A stretch of DNA of 30,706 bases from Zopfochytrium polystomum (GCA_025765615.1 JAIVFJ010000503.1:1-30706), one strand, 5' to 3'. Shown: positions 11,227 to 22,159, counted from the first letter of the stretch. Program-made: numbers and translations. Notes: generated by a model not told the origin, from the sequence alone.

Positions 11227-11714
11227 CCTTCCCTTTTGCAGTTTCGGACCACCTCGGGTACCCGGACTTTACGGTCGTCGCGCTGTACAAGCGGCTCGTG
11301 GTCGGGTGCGCGCTGATGACGGCCAGCGGCTACGTGACGTACGTCGCGGTGCGCAGCGGATGGCGGCGCGCGGGCATCGCGCGCTTCATGGTGTACCAGC
11401 TGCTCAAGTCGAACCCCACGAGGGACGTGACGCTGCACGTGTCGGCGAACAATCCGGCGATGGTAAGTGGTTCTTTTTCTTTTTTTTTTTCCGGTTCCCC
11501 CCTCTTTTACGGGTGGGGTCGGGGCGGAGAGGTGTGTGACGTTTGACGTTTTTCCACTTGCTAATCAACTGGCTTCCCCCCTTACCCCCCGCAGATCCTC
11601 TACCAAAGCTTTGGGTTCAAGGCGGAAGAGTTTGTGCTGAATTTCTACGACAAGTACTTACCCCCAGAGTCGTGCGAATGCAAGAACGCTCTGTTGGTGC
11701 GGCTTCGGCGGTAA
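6790..11714 (+). CDS. KAT14: KAT14/ATAC2-like histone acetyltransferase (PHD finger plus GNAT)
   Basis: Thirteen exons join without a frame break: 6790-8055, 8112-8194, 8265-8314, 8439-8550, 8629-8762, 8844-8933, 9019-9167, 9249-9351, 9440-9666, 9724-10188, 10285-11071, 11242-11462 and 11595-11714, giving 1268 aa. Residues 1-422 are low complexity: Asp/Ala-rich, poly-Ser (about 106-157) and an RGG box (about 287-316). A C4HC3 PHD finger follows (about 440-497: YCYCGK, MLHCGTC, YFHA, HCSVC). Next comes the family signature VPLKW and FFRWKSDICKFIETNW, then a Ser-Trp-Ser-Gly...VFESGS segment and a Trp-containing winged-helix-like part. The C-terminus is a GNAT domain (FWPGID, GYPDF, acetyl-CoA loop WRRAGIA near 1196-1202, DVTLHVSANNPA, LYQSFGF, FYDKYLPPES). 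KAT14 acetylates histone H3/H4 within the ATAC coactivator in animals. The nuclear role here is inferred from homology. The least certain join is the first intron (donor GTGGGG). Confidence 0.88.
7106..7260 (+). repeat. TCG/TCC poly-serine coding repeat
   Basis: A triplet-repeat tract within exon 1 of the KAT14-like gene encodes a run of mostly Ser with scattered Gly, about 50 residues. Downstream, 7648-7730 is a GGC/CGT repeat encoding about nine RGG units. Both look disordered and length-variable. Confidence 0.8.
11194..11226 (+). repeat. Poly-T tract in KAT14-like intron 11
   Basis: A run of 33 T residues makes up the pyrimidine tract before the acceptor CCCTTTTGCAG of exon 12. Confidence 0.9.
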
Positions 11715-12014
11715 ACAGCGAATTGTTCGAAAGAAAATGGAAGGCGAGATGGTGGAAATGGGCAAGAAGTTGCAGTGGCGGTGGAGGAACGTAGTGAGGG
11801 TGTTTTTTTTTTTCTTTCTTTTTTTTGGTTTCGGCGCAATGCGCGTTTATTGGTATGTGTTTGTGCAAGACGAGTGAGTGAGACCTGTTTGAGGGCGAAA
11901 CACGCAACTGTCTGTTTTGGAGCGCCGCCGCCGCGGAAAGGCATAACGTCACAGATGGGGCTCACTTTTTATTGACTTCGTCATTATCTAGGAGAGGAGC
12001 GTTGGAGTGTCCCA
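11715..12014. other. Convergent 3' spacer
   Basis: Exactly 300 bases separate the stop codons of the KAT14-like gene (+) and the acyl-CoA dehydrogenase gene (-). T runs at 11805-11827 are the main feature. No clear AATAAA signal is visible for either gene. Confidence 0.5.
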
Positions 12015-14309
12015 CTACAGCTTCGCGCCACGAGCGAGGGACACTTTGACGGCCTGCCGCGCGCCGAGATCTGAAACGGTGGTGGTGCGGTGGTGGCGTT
12101 GAGGGTTCGTTTTTTTTTTTTTTCGACGATGGCGGTGGGGAAGAAGAACAGACATATTCAAAAAGTAAAGGGAGTTTAGTCGAAACAGGCAAGTCTCGGT
12201 TCAGAATAGGGGTTGGAGGGATGAACGGGCGGCGCTTTACCAAGCATGATTTCCTCGGATCCGCCGGGGATCGCGTAGCCCCTCACGCTGCGGTAGATCC
12301 GCTCGACGCGTTCGCCGAGGCCGCCCTGTTTTTCGTTCCATCCAGCCAACAAAAAGAAAGTTATTTGCCAACAGCAAAGAGAGCCAAAAAAAAAAAAGGG
12401 GCAATAATTTTTTTTTTGCACTAACCTTTGTGTAGCCGAGGCCGCCGAAAATCTGTGCGGCCTCGCGCGCGCAGTACTCGACGCAGACGGTCGACTGGGC
12501 TTTGAGCAGCGCGGTCGGTCCGCCGAGGAGGAGGCCGGCGCGCTCGTGCGGCATGGCCATCATCTGGTACAGCACGCTGTCGAGGTAGGCTTGCGTCGAT
12601 TCGATTTGGCGGGCCATGTGCGCGAGCTTGTTGCGGACCACGCCCTCTGAGAGGGGGGGAAGGGTTTGGTGAGGTCGGGGGGGGTGAGGGGAAAGGATGG
12701 GGATTTCGGTTATGTGAGGGTGGGCAAACTATGTGAATAAAGTGGGCTTACGCTCGAATAGCAGTTTGCCGAATGTGCGGCGTCGGTGGGCTGGGAAAAT
12801 AGAATAGAAGGGAAAAAATGTGAAAACAGTTTTTAGCAAGCTCGCACACGAGAGTGGGGACGAATGTGAATATGGGAGTTTTTTTTTTTACCGTGAACCA
12901 GCGCGTCCTCGTAGCAGATCCTCGCGCTCCGCAGAGCGTAAATGACGATTCCGATGCGCTCGTGGTTAAAGTTTTGCATGATGCACTTGAACCCCTTGTT
13001 CTCTTCTCCAATCAAGTTCCTCTTGGGCACCTTTACGTTCTCGAACGTAACAAAAGCTGTCCCGGAGCACTCGTTGCCCTGACAGCGAATCTTTCGGGTC
13101 GCGACGCCCTCCATGCTGCGCTCGACCAGCAGCAGCGACAGCCCTCCCATCCCGGCCCCACCGGTGCGTGCCGCAACGACAAAGTAGTCCGCCCAAGCGC
13201 CGTTCGTGATCCACTTCTTCTCGCCGTTCAGCACGTAGTGGTCCCCCTCCGCGACGGCGGAGGCGGTGATGCCAGCGACGTCGGAGCCGGCGTAGGGTTC
13301 GGTGATGGCGAGGGCGATGGCGCGGCGGCCGTGGAGGACGTCAGCGGCGACGCGGTCGCGCATCCAGGCGGGGCCGAAGCGGGTGACGGCGGGGAGGGCG
13401 ATGCTTGGTCCGGTGGAGATGGCGAAGGCGACGCCGGCGCTGGCGGCGCGGCCGAGCTCGTCGGTGAGGACCTGTTCGTGGAAGATGTCCCAGTCGGCGG
13501 CGGCGACGCCGCCCGGCGGGCTCGCGAAGCCGCCGACGCCGCCCGCCGGCCACCGCTCGAGACCTGTCAGGCCTGACAGAAAGCCGGCGGCGCCCAGCGT
13601 GGCTTGCACAGACGCCGGCATGTGGTCGGCGGCTTCCCATTCGGCGACGTAGGGGGTCACGTGGTTTTCGATGAGGGTGCGGGCCCAAGCTCGCAGCTTG
13701 CGGTGCGAGGCGTTGTGGTATGGGGACCTGGTTGTTGGTTTGGGGTAAGTGTTAGGATGTGGAGCCTCGGGTGCGTTGGCAGCCATGAGTGCGTTAACTT
13801 ACTCCCAATCCTGGCACGAAGCAGGATCCGCGAACGCAATCATGCTGCCGAACGGGCCGTCGCTTGAGTGCGGCTCCTTCTCGGGGCGGCCGGAAACGAC
13901 CCCGATCTGAAGCTTGGAGTCGTACCTTTGGCGTGGGCAGGTGGTAGGGGTTGGGTGGTGGGGTGTTTCGGTGCGCGGTAAGAAGCATGCTGCAAACAAA
14001 AGGAAGTAAGAGGCTCGCACTTTGTGGCAACCGCGTCGATGTTGTGGAACAGCGAAAACTGCTTTGTCGCATCCTTGCCGAGCAAGGGAATGAGAACTCT
14101 GCGGCCGCCGGGATGTGCGTCCAGAAAGTCTGTCACGTCATACACCTAACGGGGGGGAGGGGGGTAGGCCCTCGGAACGACGTTCAGTTTTTAGAAGGGG
14201 GACGCCACACGATCACCTTTCCGTCGACGACGATCCACGCGTCTGTTTCGGTCGAGTGGGCTGCAACGTCGGCGAGCGAGTAGAGCTTTGGCGCGGGCGG
14301 CTGTGCCAT
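12015..14309 (-). CDS. Cytochrome b5-acyl-CoA dehydrogenase fusion
   Basis: Eight minus-strand exons join cleanly to 525 aa: 14309-14217, 14145-14021, 13925-13803, 13727-12892, 12790-12752, 12646-12426, 12325-12241 and 12070-12015. Residues 1-75 form a cytochrome b5 fold with haem ligands in DFLDAHPGG and FSLFHN. After a linker ([11 protein letters not shown]), an acyl-CoA dehydrogenase runs from about residue 130 to the end: [62 protein letters not shown] and [15 protein letters not shown]. The enzyme would introduce an alpha,beta double bond into an acyl-CoA using FAD, with the b5 module as a likely electron partner. Such fusions are familiar in fungi. The start at 14309 gives [15 protein letters not shown], typical of b5 N-termini. 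The last 18-codon exon is easy to miss because the preceding frame runs on open past its donor. No targeting peptide is evident. The substrate is unknown. Confidence 0.9.
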
Positions 14310-14438
14310 CGAATTCGAGCAGACGCAGTCGGGGTGGGGCCGCACAAAAGCTGTAGATGAAAGCAACCGTGCTCTAAAAAAAACACGGCTTCCGACTGCA
14401 TGCAGAGCATTTTATATTTCTGAGAGCGCGGAGCGATC

Positions 14439-14444
<6 letters not shown>

Positions 14445-14478
<34 letters not shown>
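14445..14478 (+). repeat. (GT)n microsatellite
   Basis: Thirty-four bases of GT lie about 135 bases upstream of the dehydrogenase start codon. Read on that gene's strand this is a (CA)n run in the promoter or 5' UTR. Confidence 0.95.
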
Positions 14479-14483
<5 letters not shown>

Positions 14484-15845
14484 GGGTAATCGATTCGCCG
14501 AGGGAAAGGTGCGCGAGGGGCTCACATGGGTGCAGCGCGGAAGCCTGTTTCCGTGCCGGTGGACGCCGGAACTGACCACCACCAACCAACCAGGCCTCTT
14601 TCGGTCCGGTCCGAACCACCAGGCCAAGCCGCCCGCATTTTGATTACATACAAATAATGCCTTTGGAAGAATATGCAGGTCAGCAACGTGCTGTTATTTA
14701 GGAAGTGGTTTGGGGTGAAGAGCTTAACAAGCACAAGTGGGAGAGTCTTTTCCGCAGTGAGAGGAGTGTGAGTGGTGTGTGTGAGTCAGGTGTGTCCAGG
14801 GTTCCACAACAAAATGAGAGTGGCAATGAATGAGAATAAATAAAATGGAAAAAGCTCTTGGAGACAGCCATTTCACTGACATAGGCTCATTTCATCCATC
14901 GCACACGATGAATCCATTTATCACCAGCAGACGGCATTCTTTTCCGAACAGCATTATTTTTGAAACAGAAAATCAAGCAGCGTTGGAGATGCTCTGCGTG
15001 GTAGCAAGGCCGTTCCACTAGCAGCCAGAAGACTACTCTGTTAAAGACATGAGCAGTGGGAGAAAAACGGCTGATTAGATTTACAGCAATAGCCCAAAAA
15101 ACCCCCATCCCAAACAAGAAATAAATTAGAAACAAGTTTCAACAGTCAGGGCCATTGATTGACAGTCACCCCCAGGTGCAAGTCTCACAGAACCACCTTC
15201 CCCCAGTGGAAGATGGGCGTGCTTTAGGTGGTCATTGCTGGTGTTGAAGAGATGGAGTGGATCGTGTTACGTGGAACTGACTGGTTAGCAGCAAGAGGTA
15301 CAAGACAGACCCGAACCTATTGTGACTGTAAGTTTTTGTTCTCACAATGCCCATGGGAGAGCAAGTCACCGCCAATGTAGACCTGGGCGCTGGCTTGTGC
15401 TGTTGACAAATACTCTGAGTATTAAGTGGAACAGAAACCTGGTGTTAACAGTTTTCCTCCTCCTCTGCTCAGGCAGATAATATAGGAGAGGTTTTTACCC
15501 TGTGCCAGTCACGCTTGCCTAGAAACTATTACAGCGTGCATATCATCATTATGTATCAATTATTCATAACAGAGATTTTTCTCTTTCTCTCCAAGTTGGG
15601 GAGAGGGACCACCCACACGCACACATCTCCACTTCATTCACTCCTTCCACTCACTCACTCAGAGTAGACTGTTTACAGTATTGGAGACAGTAATTCACTT
15701 GAGGGATGGGACAGGTCCCCCATCCCCCTTTTATACCTTTTGAGAGTCTTCCTTGTCAAGACTCAAAGAAAGTTCCAGAAAGAGCAATTAGTAATACAAT
15801 GATACCAATGATACCAATGACAACAAGACAAGTCAGGAAAGCAAA

Positions 15846-15913
15846 GAAGGTTCCAGAAGGTTCCACAAGGTTCCATGAAGGAATGCTCTAGAAGGTTCCA
15901 GAGGTTTCCAGAG
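15846..15913. promoter_or_regulatory. Heat-shock-element array (alternating GAA/TTC pentamers)
   Basis: On one 5-bp register, GAA and TTC blocks alternate: GAA 15846, TTC 15851, GAA 15856, TTC 15861, imperfect CAA 15866, TTC 15871, GAA 15881, GAA 15891, TTC 15896, GAG 15901, TTC 15906, GAG 15911. A shorter GAAagTTCcaGAA stands at 15768-15780. This matches the nGAAnnTTCn binding site of trimeric heat shock factor. The target gene is not evident. Expansion of a GTTCCAGAAG tandem repeat could also produce the pattern. Confidence 0.65.
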
Positions 15914-16364
15914 GGTGATTCATAACAGAGTAGACTGTTTACAGATCGGATCGCTGGCCTCGAAGGAGGTGGCAGGCGAGGCGAGACCAGCGGGCTCACC
16001 TGAACGACAACATGACAAGGATGCTTTCTGTGTACTCAAATTCCAACAAAACAAAACAAAACCCATCAACACACGAAAGAAAGAGGCAACGACTCGCAAA
16101 ACACAATAGGAAAGGCCAAATAGCTCAGACGTGCTTAAGTTATAACCAAGAAGGCGCCTGGCGCTTCTACACCCCTTAGACAGACTGCCATTTTCTGACT
16201 TGTTTGTTTTTGTAGGGTCTGTTGTTAAAGGGGGCCAATATAATGACATAGTCACAAATGGGAAGAGCTTTTAGGGAGACCCCGGCTAAGACCACGATCA
16301 GTGAGATAGGAATCTCACACACCGACGTCACCCCTTCATGGTGACATAAGACAAATCCACCAGA

Positions 16365-16372
16365 TATAAATA
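16365..16372 (+). promoter_or_regulatory. TATA-like box (TATAAATA)
   Basis: ATATAAATAG lies about 450 bases downstream of the heat-shock-element array. A GTCACC...GGTGAC inverted repeat precedes it at 16327-16345. No open frame clearly begins downstream, so it may belong to a transposon promoter or be chance. Confidence 0.35.
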
Positions 16373-17317
16373 GCCCAGCTCGATAGTTGTTTACTGCTTC
16401 GCACTTCACCACTTGCTATGTAACCCTGTCCACTCTGAAAAACACTAAGTTACGTGCTGTCTCTTGTCATATTCCAAATCGATAAAACAACAAGAACAAG
16501 CATAGTTTTGATAAGTAACCCTTCGTGGATGAAAGTCAAAGCTGCCCCGCCTGTAGAGATGGGGGATTAATAGTGATAATCCTGTTCTGAAATATGGATG
16601 ATGTAGAGCGTGAAGGAGGATGCCTCATTCTTTCTACTTAGGTGAACAACGTCGCAGTACTGTTTGGTAGTAGTAACAATATGAGGCCCAGTATGAGTTC
16701 AGCAGTCGCTCTTCCCTTGCAAGACGCGATAGCTATATCTGAAAAGAGATCTCATACCGAATGTCTTTGGATTCGAGCACGCTCGACGAAAAAAAAAGCA
16801 TGAGTTTGTCAAATTGAAATCTCTGAAACTCGAAGGAATCAAGGCTTGCCATTTGAGCTCCAAATGTCGAATCAAATCGAATCGAGTCCGAATCTGCCAC
16901 TTGATGAACGGCTGGACAGTTGAAAAATCTGGGAGATTCTCTTGCACGGGTTAGATTTGAGGCATATTTCTCCTAATTTTAGTCTCTTGAGCGGCATAAA
17001 TAAGGTTTGAGTGAGACTGCGATGACGTTGCGCAGATTTTTTTTTTGGTTTGTTTTGTTTTGTTTTGCAATATCAATTAAATTTTTGTGCGTTGGTCCAA
17101 TGGGAGAGGAGTAAAAAAAAAAAAGAAATGTGGAAAACGAGGGTCGCCTGACCTGCTGCACACACAAGCACACAAAACCCACTGGATCCGTAGTCAACTA
17201 TGCGCACCCGTTCGTTCCGTCATTCGGCTTGTGATGGGATTGATTGATAGGTCGATGGACAGCAGGCGAAAAGCAGCCCCAACAAACAACAAACCTTTTG
17301 GGATTCCTTTTTTGTTT

Positions 17318-17347
17318 CCCTCTCTCTCTCTGTCCCTCTTTCTGTCC

Positions 17348-17381
<34 letters not shown>

Positions 17382-17460
17382 GTCTCTCGCTCTGTCTCTC
17401 TCTCTGTCTTCTACCTCTGTCTCTCTGTCTGTCTCTGCCTCTGTCGCTGTCTCGATCTCT
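17318..17460 (+). repeat. CT-rich tract upstream of the Zn2Cys6 gene
   Basis: CT dinucleotides interspersed with CTGT and CCCT units extend about 140 bases, ending some 390 bases before the start codon. The pyrimidine strand is the sense strand of the downstream gene, as at 5830 and 28011. Confidence 0.9.
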
Positions 17461-17850
17461 CACTCTGTGTGCACCGGCAACAGGGCCCCTTCCCTCCGCA
17501 ACCTGCAAGCTTGGCTTGCTCGCCAGCTCTGCAAGCCAGCCGCCGCTGTTTGCCGCACACCCCCCCCTCCAGCCGCCGCCCACCACCAACAACAACCACC
17601 CGCCCTCGACCCCCAGCGTCATCTGCGCCATCAATCATCGTCAACCCCTCGCGCGAAGAGTCTGGCAGTCCCACGATTGCCCTCAAGGTATTGATTGCCG
17701 TTCATTATTACCGCACCACGCACGCACAGACCATTCATTCAAAAGGGAAGGGAACGAGCGCAAAGCAGAAGAAAAAAAGGGAAAAAAAGAGAAAAAAAGA
17801 AAAAAGAAGACTGACGCAAAACGACGACCCCCCCACCAACACGGTCAGCC

Positions 17851-17895
17851 ATGCAGACAACTACTGCGGCAGCGCCGCCCGACCAGAGGCAGCAC

Positions 17896-17953
<58 letters not shown>

Positions 17954-20900
17954 CCGCCACCAACGCCACCACCGCCAACCACCAGCTCCACCACCAACAC
18001 CAACACCAACACCACCACTTGCCCCACCAACACCACCAGCAGCAGCACCAGCACCTTCGTCAATCACTACAGCAGCGGCATCCGCAGCAGCAGCACCAGC
18101 TGCACCAGCAACATCCGCATCCGTCCCCGCCGCCGTCACTTTCCTCTCCTACGACGTCATCCACCACCACCACCACCACAACCACAACCAACACCTCCTA
18201 CACCCCCGTGAACGTGAATTTTCCCTCCGCCCCGCCGCCCACGGTGCGCTCAGCCTCCGCCACTTCGTCCAACGGCTCGTCAAAGTCTTCGTCCTCGACC
18301 CCGTTTGCGAAACTTCGCGGCGCCGCAGCCTCCGTCATATCCCCAGGGAGCGCAGCTCGAAGATGGTGCGTGGGGCGTCTGGGCGTCGTCTGTACACCCG
18401 ACTGGGTGCTTCCTTTTTCTTCTTCTTTTTCCTCCTCTTCCGCGCCCTCACCGGCCATGCGTGTTGCTTCCTCCACTCATCTGTGTCATCTCTGCTCTTG
18501 CCCGTCCGTCCGTCCGTCGACACACTCACACACGTCAGGTCGTGCGAGTCGTGTCGATCGCGCAAGATCAAGTGCGACGGCGTGCGCCCAAACTGCGGCT
18601 ACTGCGTGAACAAAGGCCTCACCCCGTGCGTGTACCTCGGCAAGAAGAGCAAGGTCGATCCGGTCCTCGCAAAGATCCACAAGCTGGAGTCGGTGTTTGC
18701 CGCGGCGGCCGCCTCGAGCAACGGCGAGCCTGCTGCAGCCACTGCTGCTGGTGGGTGGCAAAGGCCTAGTTCGGCTGGACCCCCTTGCTCTCTGCTCTCT
18801 CTCTCTCTCTCTCTCGTCTCAGTGCGCGCAGTTCTCCCGGTCTCTGTCTGTCGCCCTTTCTTTGGTTTTCTCCCCGTGGACTATCACGTGAACATCCATC
18901 GTGTGACAAGGGGAAGGTCCTGTCTGACAACATTACCGCCCATTTCCCAATCGACGCACCCCACAACCTTTCACATGAAAAAATCGCAGGCGCTGCAAGA
19001 CCGCACATGTCGCGCCAAATGTCTGCGGGGCCATACCCGCGCTCCAAGTCTTTGGGTCAGCAGCAACCCCGGTCCGGCTCCACGCCTGAAGTCATCCCGC
19101 CCACTTCCCTCTTCGACAGCCTCCGCTTGAGTGCCGCGCCCTTGCTGTACGCCGAGACAACCCGGCCCGAAATTGTCAACGGCGCTCTCCCTGCGTCCAG
19201 GCTCTGACGCCTCCGAGCAGCGACTGCTCGTGGAGGCCTACTTTCGCTTAAACTACATCCACATCCAGGTCATCCACCGTCGGTCCTTTCTGACAAAGTT
19301 CGAGTCCATGCCTGGAATTCTAAAGGCGGCCGTGTGTGCAATGGGAGCTACGGCGCCGGAACTGACAAAGCTTCCAAAGTCAGTCATGCTGTGGTATTAC
19401 GAGCAAGCGCGGTCCCAGGCTCTCGAAGCATGCGACACTCCGTCGCTCCAGATTATGCAAGCCCTGGTCATTCTTAGCAGCGTTTCCATACGTGCGTGTT
19501 TCCGAAACTTGGTGCCATTAAGTCGATTATCATTGAAAAGCAGCTGATTCCCCTTTACACCTTCCAAACCAAACCACCATCTCAGTGATGGGAAGGATCC
19601 CCCTTGCGAGGTTGCAGTTGGGTATGGCAAGCAGAATGGCGCTGTACCTGCACTTGAACGTCGACCCGGACAACCTTCCACCTCATGTTCAAGCAGGAAT
19701 GACCGATGTGGAGAAGGAAACACGGAGACGATGCTGGTGGGCCAGCTATTCATACGACAGAGGTAAGAGCTTGCCAAGTTGTTCTGGTTATAAATCGCTT
19801 TGCACTTACTCGTCGCCTCAATTTTTGTTTTTTGACTGAACATTAGTGCTGTCGGCGTTGACTCTTCGCACACCATCGAACGCGACAAACCACGAAACTT
19901 TCAAACCGATTTGCGCTGAAGAACTATGGCTGAGCATGGATGATCCTGCAACTTTGGCACCGCTGTTCCGAAGACCGACGAGACCCGAGGATAACCCTGC
20001 GACGCATTTCACTCCAATAGGCGAACTCCTCATTAAAGTGTTCACTGAATGGACTGGCAAGCAGTTCGTCACCGCAACAGATCGAGCGTTCGAGTTCAGC
20101 AAGTTCGAGCTGGTGGTGGAATCGGAGATTCGGCTATGGCGAGAGTCGTTGCCGCCTGGTTTATGGCCGGAACCAACAAAGGAAGGGTGGCTCGCCAAAG
20201 CGATCAGCGAGCTCAAAGCCCCGTGGATGTGGTTCCTGGATTACTTCAGCACGTACCATACTGCCTTGCTTTGTCTCATGCTCCCCCGTGGGCTCTTTCA
20301 CCTGAGGGAGCTGTCGTCGCGACACCTTGCTGCCGTCCTGGGGTCGTCGTCGGCGTCGTTCTTGTCATTGGCCTCGTCATCGTTCCCTCTGCAGACGCCC
20401 ATGGCGACCGCGGCGACAAGGAACGACACGACGTCAGAATCTCCTCTGCTCTCATCACCTCAATATTCGTTCTCGCCTGGTGGAACCCGAATTCAGTCGC
20501 TCTTGGGCTCCAGAATCGACTTGGATGCATTGGAAAGGTGCGGCGATTTCAAAGAATCGTACGATAAAGGTATCGCATCGGCAGCAGAGCTTGGGAAGCT
20601 CGCCAAGGTTCTTTTAAAGTCTCGGACACGTGCGCCGGTTTTCACACTCGTAATGATGTTCCTCGCCGCGTTGTATCTCTTCTTGGCGGACTGCGTAGTG
20701 GAAGCAAATGAAATCGCAACACCCCCATCATCCTCCCCGACGCCGCCGCTAGCGTCGCCGCAACAGAATGGACACCGCGGTGAATCTCCGTCAAAGTTGC
20801 CGGCCCCGTCTCGTGCCGAGGTGAAGGAACACCTTCGATACCTGACCGCCTTTTTTCAGTTTAATCAGTCCGTGATGCCAGTGTGCTTTCTGTTTTCGCT

Positions 20901-21738
20901 ATTTTTGGAACGCCTGCTTGCGGGAGACTGGGAGTGGCTGGAGATCGGAGCCGAGTTCATTGCGGAATCTGATGACGCGGGGGCAGCTGCCGAGTTTGCA
21001 GCCGCAAAAGCAGCCGCAGCAGCAGCCGCGGCGGAGCGCTCTTCTCTAGACAGCAATGGTGACGCAGAAAACGAATCCCGTGAGACGAGCAACGGAAGCG
21101 ACGCTCGCGCTGGAGCAACGGACGCGCCTTCTTCGGCGGGTACATTCTTGGAAGAAAGCGGTGTGCGCTGGGCTCGCTACGTACGCACGCTCAACTTTTT
21201 GCTTAAGGACGTGGTCGCCATCCTGAAGGAGTCAAAGGCCGCAGTCGCCGCAGCAGCCGCCGCCTCGGCCTCTTGCTCGCCTATCGACAGGGATGCGCTC
21301 GTCTCGAACCCCGCCGTCGCGCGCTCTGCAAACGATATCAAGCACGATTTTTCGTCCCCGATGTCAGGGGCGTTTTTCGGCCTGGATTTGGACCCAACGT
21401 TTCCGATCTCGCCGGCGCCGCAGATCACGACCGCGACGACGTCGGGTTACGCACGCCCAGGGGACGACCCGTTCGGCCTGATGGATCTCCTGCAGTTTTC
21501 CAGCGAAGGCGGCCTGTACCACCACATGAGCGACGCAGGCGACCTGAGCGGCGTGGCCGGGTACGGGATGGGAGGCGGGCTCGTGGGAGGAGGAGGCGGC
21601 GTCCTGGACCCGAACGCGATTGTTGCGGGAGTCGGTGGCGCCGGCGCTGCGGCTTCGCGAGAGGCGGACGCCTTGATGCAGCTGTCGTGGTTGGGGATGC
21701 TTTTCGGCGTGAGCGAAGAGCGGACAATGCAGCCCTAG
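17851..21738 (+). CDS. Zn(II)2Cys6 fungal transcription factor
   Basis: Exons are 17851-18365, 18539-18750, 18990 to about 19200, 19201-19491, 19586-19762 and 19847-21738, for about 1,050-1,100 aa. Residues 1-171 are Gln/His/Pro/Ser/Thr-rich, with a pure Gln run encoded at 17899-17952. The zinc cluster begins in exon 2: Cys-x2-Cys-x6-Cys-x6-Cys-x2-Cys-x7-Cys (SCESCRSRKIKCDG... NCGYC...PCVY). A short linker and KIHKLES coiled-coil start follow. The fungal-specific middle domain is plain from 19201: LLVEAYFRLNYIHIQVIHRRSF, MGRIPLARLQLGMASRMALYLHL and ETRRRCWWASYSYDR, continuing through helical repeats. The C-terminus is Ala-rich and Gly-rich. It should bind CGG-type DNA half-sites and regulate transcription; the regulon is unknown. 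The exon 3/4 border is unresolved: reading straight through needs one base less at the AGG near 19199-19202, whereas canonical splicing needs a weak donor at 19053 or 19132. Confidence 0.85.
17899..17952 (+). repeat. (CAG)n poly-glutamine coding repeat
   Basis: Eighteen consecutive CAG codons encode Gln near the N-terminus of the Zn2Cys6 factor, in a wider Gln/His region. Poly-Gln tracts are common in transcription activation domains, and the length probably varies between strains. Confidence 0.95.
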
Positions 21739-22159
21739 CGAACCCACAGGTGCTCGAGGGACTGCTTTTGCGGAGGATTTGGAGGTTTGCAGAGGAGCTG
21801 TTTCCTTTTTTCGTTTTTCTTCTTTTTTATCCTTCTTCTTGTTTCTTCCCTTGCTTCTATCCTGTGGGTGATGAGGATTTGCTTTTGTTTGCACGGCGTT
21901 CCCGAATTATCTCGCGCTTCTCACAATTGTCGCTTCTTATTTTTTTGCGCTTTCTTCTTTATCAACCACTTTTTCTTCCCCTTTTCCAACCACTGTTTCT
22001 TCCCCCACATTCGCTCACTCTCTTTCTCTCTTTTTTTGCGCCATTTGCTGTTTCGAAGACACCTCCCACCAACAACAACCCCATTCTCCGTCTCGAGCAT
22101 AGGGGGTTGTTCAGACTGCCTTGCTCTTTCCTCTTAGTTTTCTGTTGTTGTGCGGGGTT

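Larger units (their letters stand above)
14310..17850. other. 3.5-kb lower-GC spacer, possible transposon remnants
   Basis: Between the divergent dehydrogenase and transcription-factor genes GC falls to roughly 45%, and no open frame above about 110 codons looks coding. It contains a GT microsatellite (14445-14478), repeated words (attcataacagag, agagtagactgtttacag), a heat-shock-element array (15846-15913), a TATA-like box (16365-16372) and a CT tract leading into the next gene. TGTTG at 15242 and CAACA at 16488 could be ends of a solo LTR, but no target-site duplication or primer-binding site was found. Confidence 0.45.

Noticed and set aside
12854..13576. 240-codon plus-strand frame antisense to the acyl-CoA dehydrogenase
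   Set aside because: A shadow of a GC-rich exon; it has no domain and the minus-strand frame carries all conserved motifs.
15242..16492. Solo LTR bounded by TGTTG and CAACA
   Set aside because: No target-site duplication, primer-binding site or polypurine tract was found, so it is kept only as a possibility within a finding.
16699..16947. 82-residue minus-strand open frame in the large spacer
   Set aside because: No recognisable domain, no splice partners, and base composition like the surrounding non-coding DNA.
17244..19130. Open frame of 628 codons overlapping the start of the Zn2Cys6 gene
   Set aside because: It runs through the CT tract, an Ala-coding shadow of the CAG repeat and introns. 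Only a short part, the zinc cluster, coincides with a real exon, in the frame already used by the proposed gene.
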